From contig DJXD01000050.1 in assembly GCA_002449585.1 (NCBI GenBank), positions 1 to 5,702 of the forward strand: a stretch of 5,702 nt of DNA. Reading direction: 5' to 3'. A program made the translations under genes and the position numbers. Below the pieces are notes generated by a model, which was not told the origin of the DNA, made no database searches, and saw only the letters and a program-made list of their open reading frames with translations. This DNA comes from Ruminococcus sp. UBA7013. Lineage in GTDB: Bacteria > Bacillota > Clostridia > Oscillospirales > Ruminococcaceae. Positions 4,166 to 5,702 of the stretch are shown here, one piece after another. The stretch's first letter is position 1. Every line of letters begins with the position of its first letter.

Positions 4166-5702
4166 ATGGATATTTTTTCATTATTTACATTATGCGGAGG
4201 GCTGGCATTTTTCTTGTTTGGAATGCATGTCATGTCACAAAGTCTTGAGAAGATTGCAGGCGGAAAGCTGGAAACGGCTCTGAAAAAGATGACTTCCAAT
4301 CCGTTGAAAAGTCTTGCTTTGGGTGTTGGAATTACAGTTGCTGTGCAGTCTTCATCCGCATTGACAGTGATGCTTGTAGGGCTGGTCAACTCTGGTATTA
4401 TGGAACTGGAGCAGACTGTTGGCGTAATTATGGGTTCTAATATCGGAACGACACTGACGGCATGGCTGTTAAGCTTATCGGGCATTGAAAGTGACAGTTT
4501 TTGGCTTTCACTGCTGAAACCGGAAAATTTTTCTCCTGTTGTAGCTCTGGTGGGTGTGATTCTGCTCATGGGGAGCAAAAAGAAGAAGAAACAGGACATT
4601 GGAACAATTTTAGTTGGCTTCTCTGTCCTGATGTACGGTATGGAGCTGATGAAAAATGCAGTTTCTCCGCTGACGGAAATGGAAGAGTTCAAACAGTTAC
4701 TTGTTGCGTTCAATAATCCTGTGTTGAGTGTCTTATTTGGTGCAGTTTTCACAGGAGTGATTCAGTCCTCAGCGGCATCTGTCGGAATTTTGCAGGCGTT
4801 TTCTATTTCAGGTTCTATCACCTATAGAATGGCGATTCCGATTATCATGGGGCAGAATATCGGCACTTGTGTGACAGCTCTGCTCTCCTCAATTGGAGTC
4901 ACTAAAAATGCGAAACGTGTAACTGTTGTACATATGGCATTCAATATGATTGGCACAATCTTCTTTCTAATAGCGTTTTATTTGCTGAATGCAATCTTTT
5001 CGTTTAGTTTTACAGATAAGGCTATCAGTCCGGCAGAAATTGCAATGGTGCATTCTGTGTTCAATATTGCAACGACATTGGTGTTATTGCCATTTACTGG
5101 ACAACTTGTTAAACTCGCCAATGCCGTGATACCTCCCACCAATGAGCAGGAGCAGAAGGTCATGCTTGATGAACGTCTGCTTTCCTCGCCACCGCTCGCC
5201 GTATCCCAATGCAGAGAAAAGACAGCTGATATGGCGGAAATCGCCAAATCTGCCATTTTGGAAGCATTACAGGATATTTTTCAACATTCTTCCGAAACAA
5301 TGCAGAGTGTGGAAAAAAAAGAACAGGAACTTGATTTTATGGAAGATGCCCTTGCTACTTTCATGATTCAGCTTTCGTCAAAAGATTTAACAGAAACAGA
5401 TAACAATACTATCTCTGAATTGCTTCATCTTATCAGTGATTTTGAACGAATTGGAGACCATGCAATCAATATTGTTGAAATTTCCGAAGAAATGCAGAAA
5501 AATGGACAAGTTTTCTCCGATACAGCAAAAGCGGATTTCATCACCCTCTCTGCTGCCCTTGCCGAAATTATAGAAATTACCATGAAAGCCTTTATTCATG
5601 AGAATCTGACAGAGGCTCTCCGTGTAGAGCCATTAGAAGAAGTCATTGACAACCTGACTGCCACCATCCGGAGCAAGCATATTGAACGTTTGAAAAGAGC
5701 CG
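4166..5702 (+). CDS. Na+/phosphate symporter with C-terminal PhoU-like domain (3' end cut by window)
   Basis: At least 512 residues are encoded with no stop before the window ends; relatives run to about 550, so only a short tail is missing. The protein is a membrane Na+-driven phosphate importer of the NptA/YjbB (PNaS) family. The transport part (about 1-315) shows the family's inverted duplication: QSSSA (61-65) with GSNIGTT (90-96), repeated as QSSAA (200-204) with GQNIGT (229-234), among hydrophobic segments. A Lys-rich loop GSKKKKK follows the first half. From about 340 on the sequence is helical and PhoU-like, with FERIGDHAINIVE (E427, D431, N435), the PhoU metal-site motif. AGAGGAAA (4153-4160) precedes the ATG at 4166, 16 nt after the kinase stop, so it is the third gene of the operon. 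The substrate is inferred from family and context. Confidence 0.9.
   Translation, partial: MDIFSLFTLCGGLAFFLFGMHVMSQSLEKIAGGKLETALKKMTSNPLKSLALGVGITVAVQSSSALTVMLVGLVNSGIMELEQTVGVIMGSNIGTTLTAWLLSLSGIESDSFWLSLLKPENFSPVVALVGVILLMGSKKKKKQDIGTILVGFSVLMYGMELMKNAVSPLTEMEEFKQLLVAFNNPVLSVLFGAVFTGVIQSSAASVGILQAFSISGSITYRMAIPIIMGQNIGTCVTALLSSIGVTKNAKRVTVVHMAFNMIGTIFFLIAFYLLNAIFSFSFTDKAISPAEIAMVHSVFNIATTLVLLPFTGQLVKLANAVIPPTNEQEQKVMLDERLLSSPPLAVSQCREKTADMAEIAKSAILEALQDIFQHSSETMQSVEKKEQELDFMEDALATFMIQLSSKDLTETDNNTISELLHLISDFERIGDHAINIVEISEEMQKNGQVFSDTAKADFITLSAALAEIIEITMKAFIHENLTEALRVEPLEEVIDNLTATIRSKHIERLKRA

Noticed and set aside
4144..4752. 202-residue open frame on the minus strand inside the symporter gene
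   Set aside because: It is antisense to the conserved QSSSA and GSNIGTT coding region; its Ser/Pro/Thr-rich translation is a typical shadow.
5313..5320. run of eight A as a possible frameshift site in the symporter gene
   Set aside because: The reading frame continues with intact PhoU motifs on the far side, so no frameshift is needed.
5142..5366. 74-residue + frame inside the PhoU-like region
   Set aside because: It is out of frame with the symporter, which reads through without a stop and keeps PhoU motifs.

Overview
The window looks like a low-GC Gram-positive chromosome, most likely a gut Clostridia/Ruminococcus-type Firmicute. This rests on AT-rich DNA, strong purine Shine-Dalgarno sites, textbook sigma-A promoters (TTGACA, 17-bp spacer, TATAAT), hairpin-plus-T-run terminators, and the families present. 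The genus is inferred from general style only. All convincing genes read on the + strand.

Left part (1-1655): two type II toxin-antitoxin modules in tandem. The first pairs a RelB/DinJ-like antitoxin (180-476) with a PIN-domain ribonuclease toxin (473-880). It has a perfect promoter, a set of TACAT/ATGTA half-sites as likely operator, and its own terminator (901-930). The second is mazE (1153-1395) and mazF (1389-1655), with a double-palindrome operator over the -10. The MazF product stops early, without the usual C-terminal helix, so it may be dead or altered.

Middle part (1656-2155, 500 bases with no protein gene): a perfect promoter at 1690-1718 followed about 60 bases later by a hairpin terminator predicts a small RNA of about 89 nt (about 1725-1813). 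Its two loops can pair with each other over 6 bp. I do not recognise the family. Next come a 98-bp element with imperfect terminal inverted repeats (1890-1987, a MITE by appearance), a strong terminator that may work both ways (2014-2047), and a PHO-box-like array of 11-bp-spaced TTHAYA hexamers (2071-2110).

Right part (2156-5702): a compact operon of an OmpR/PhoB-class response regulator, its PhoR-type membrane histidine kinase (TTG start, 2 nt after the regulator), and a Na+/phosphate symporter fused to a PhoU-like domain that runs off the window end. This reads as a phosphate-sensing and uptake unit: the kinase and regulator switch on the operon through the PHO box, the symporter brings in phosphate, and its PhoU part may report transport state back to the kinase. 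The toxin-antitoxin, small RNA and MITE stretch looks like accessory DNA gathered upstream of this housekeeping operon.
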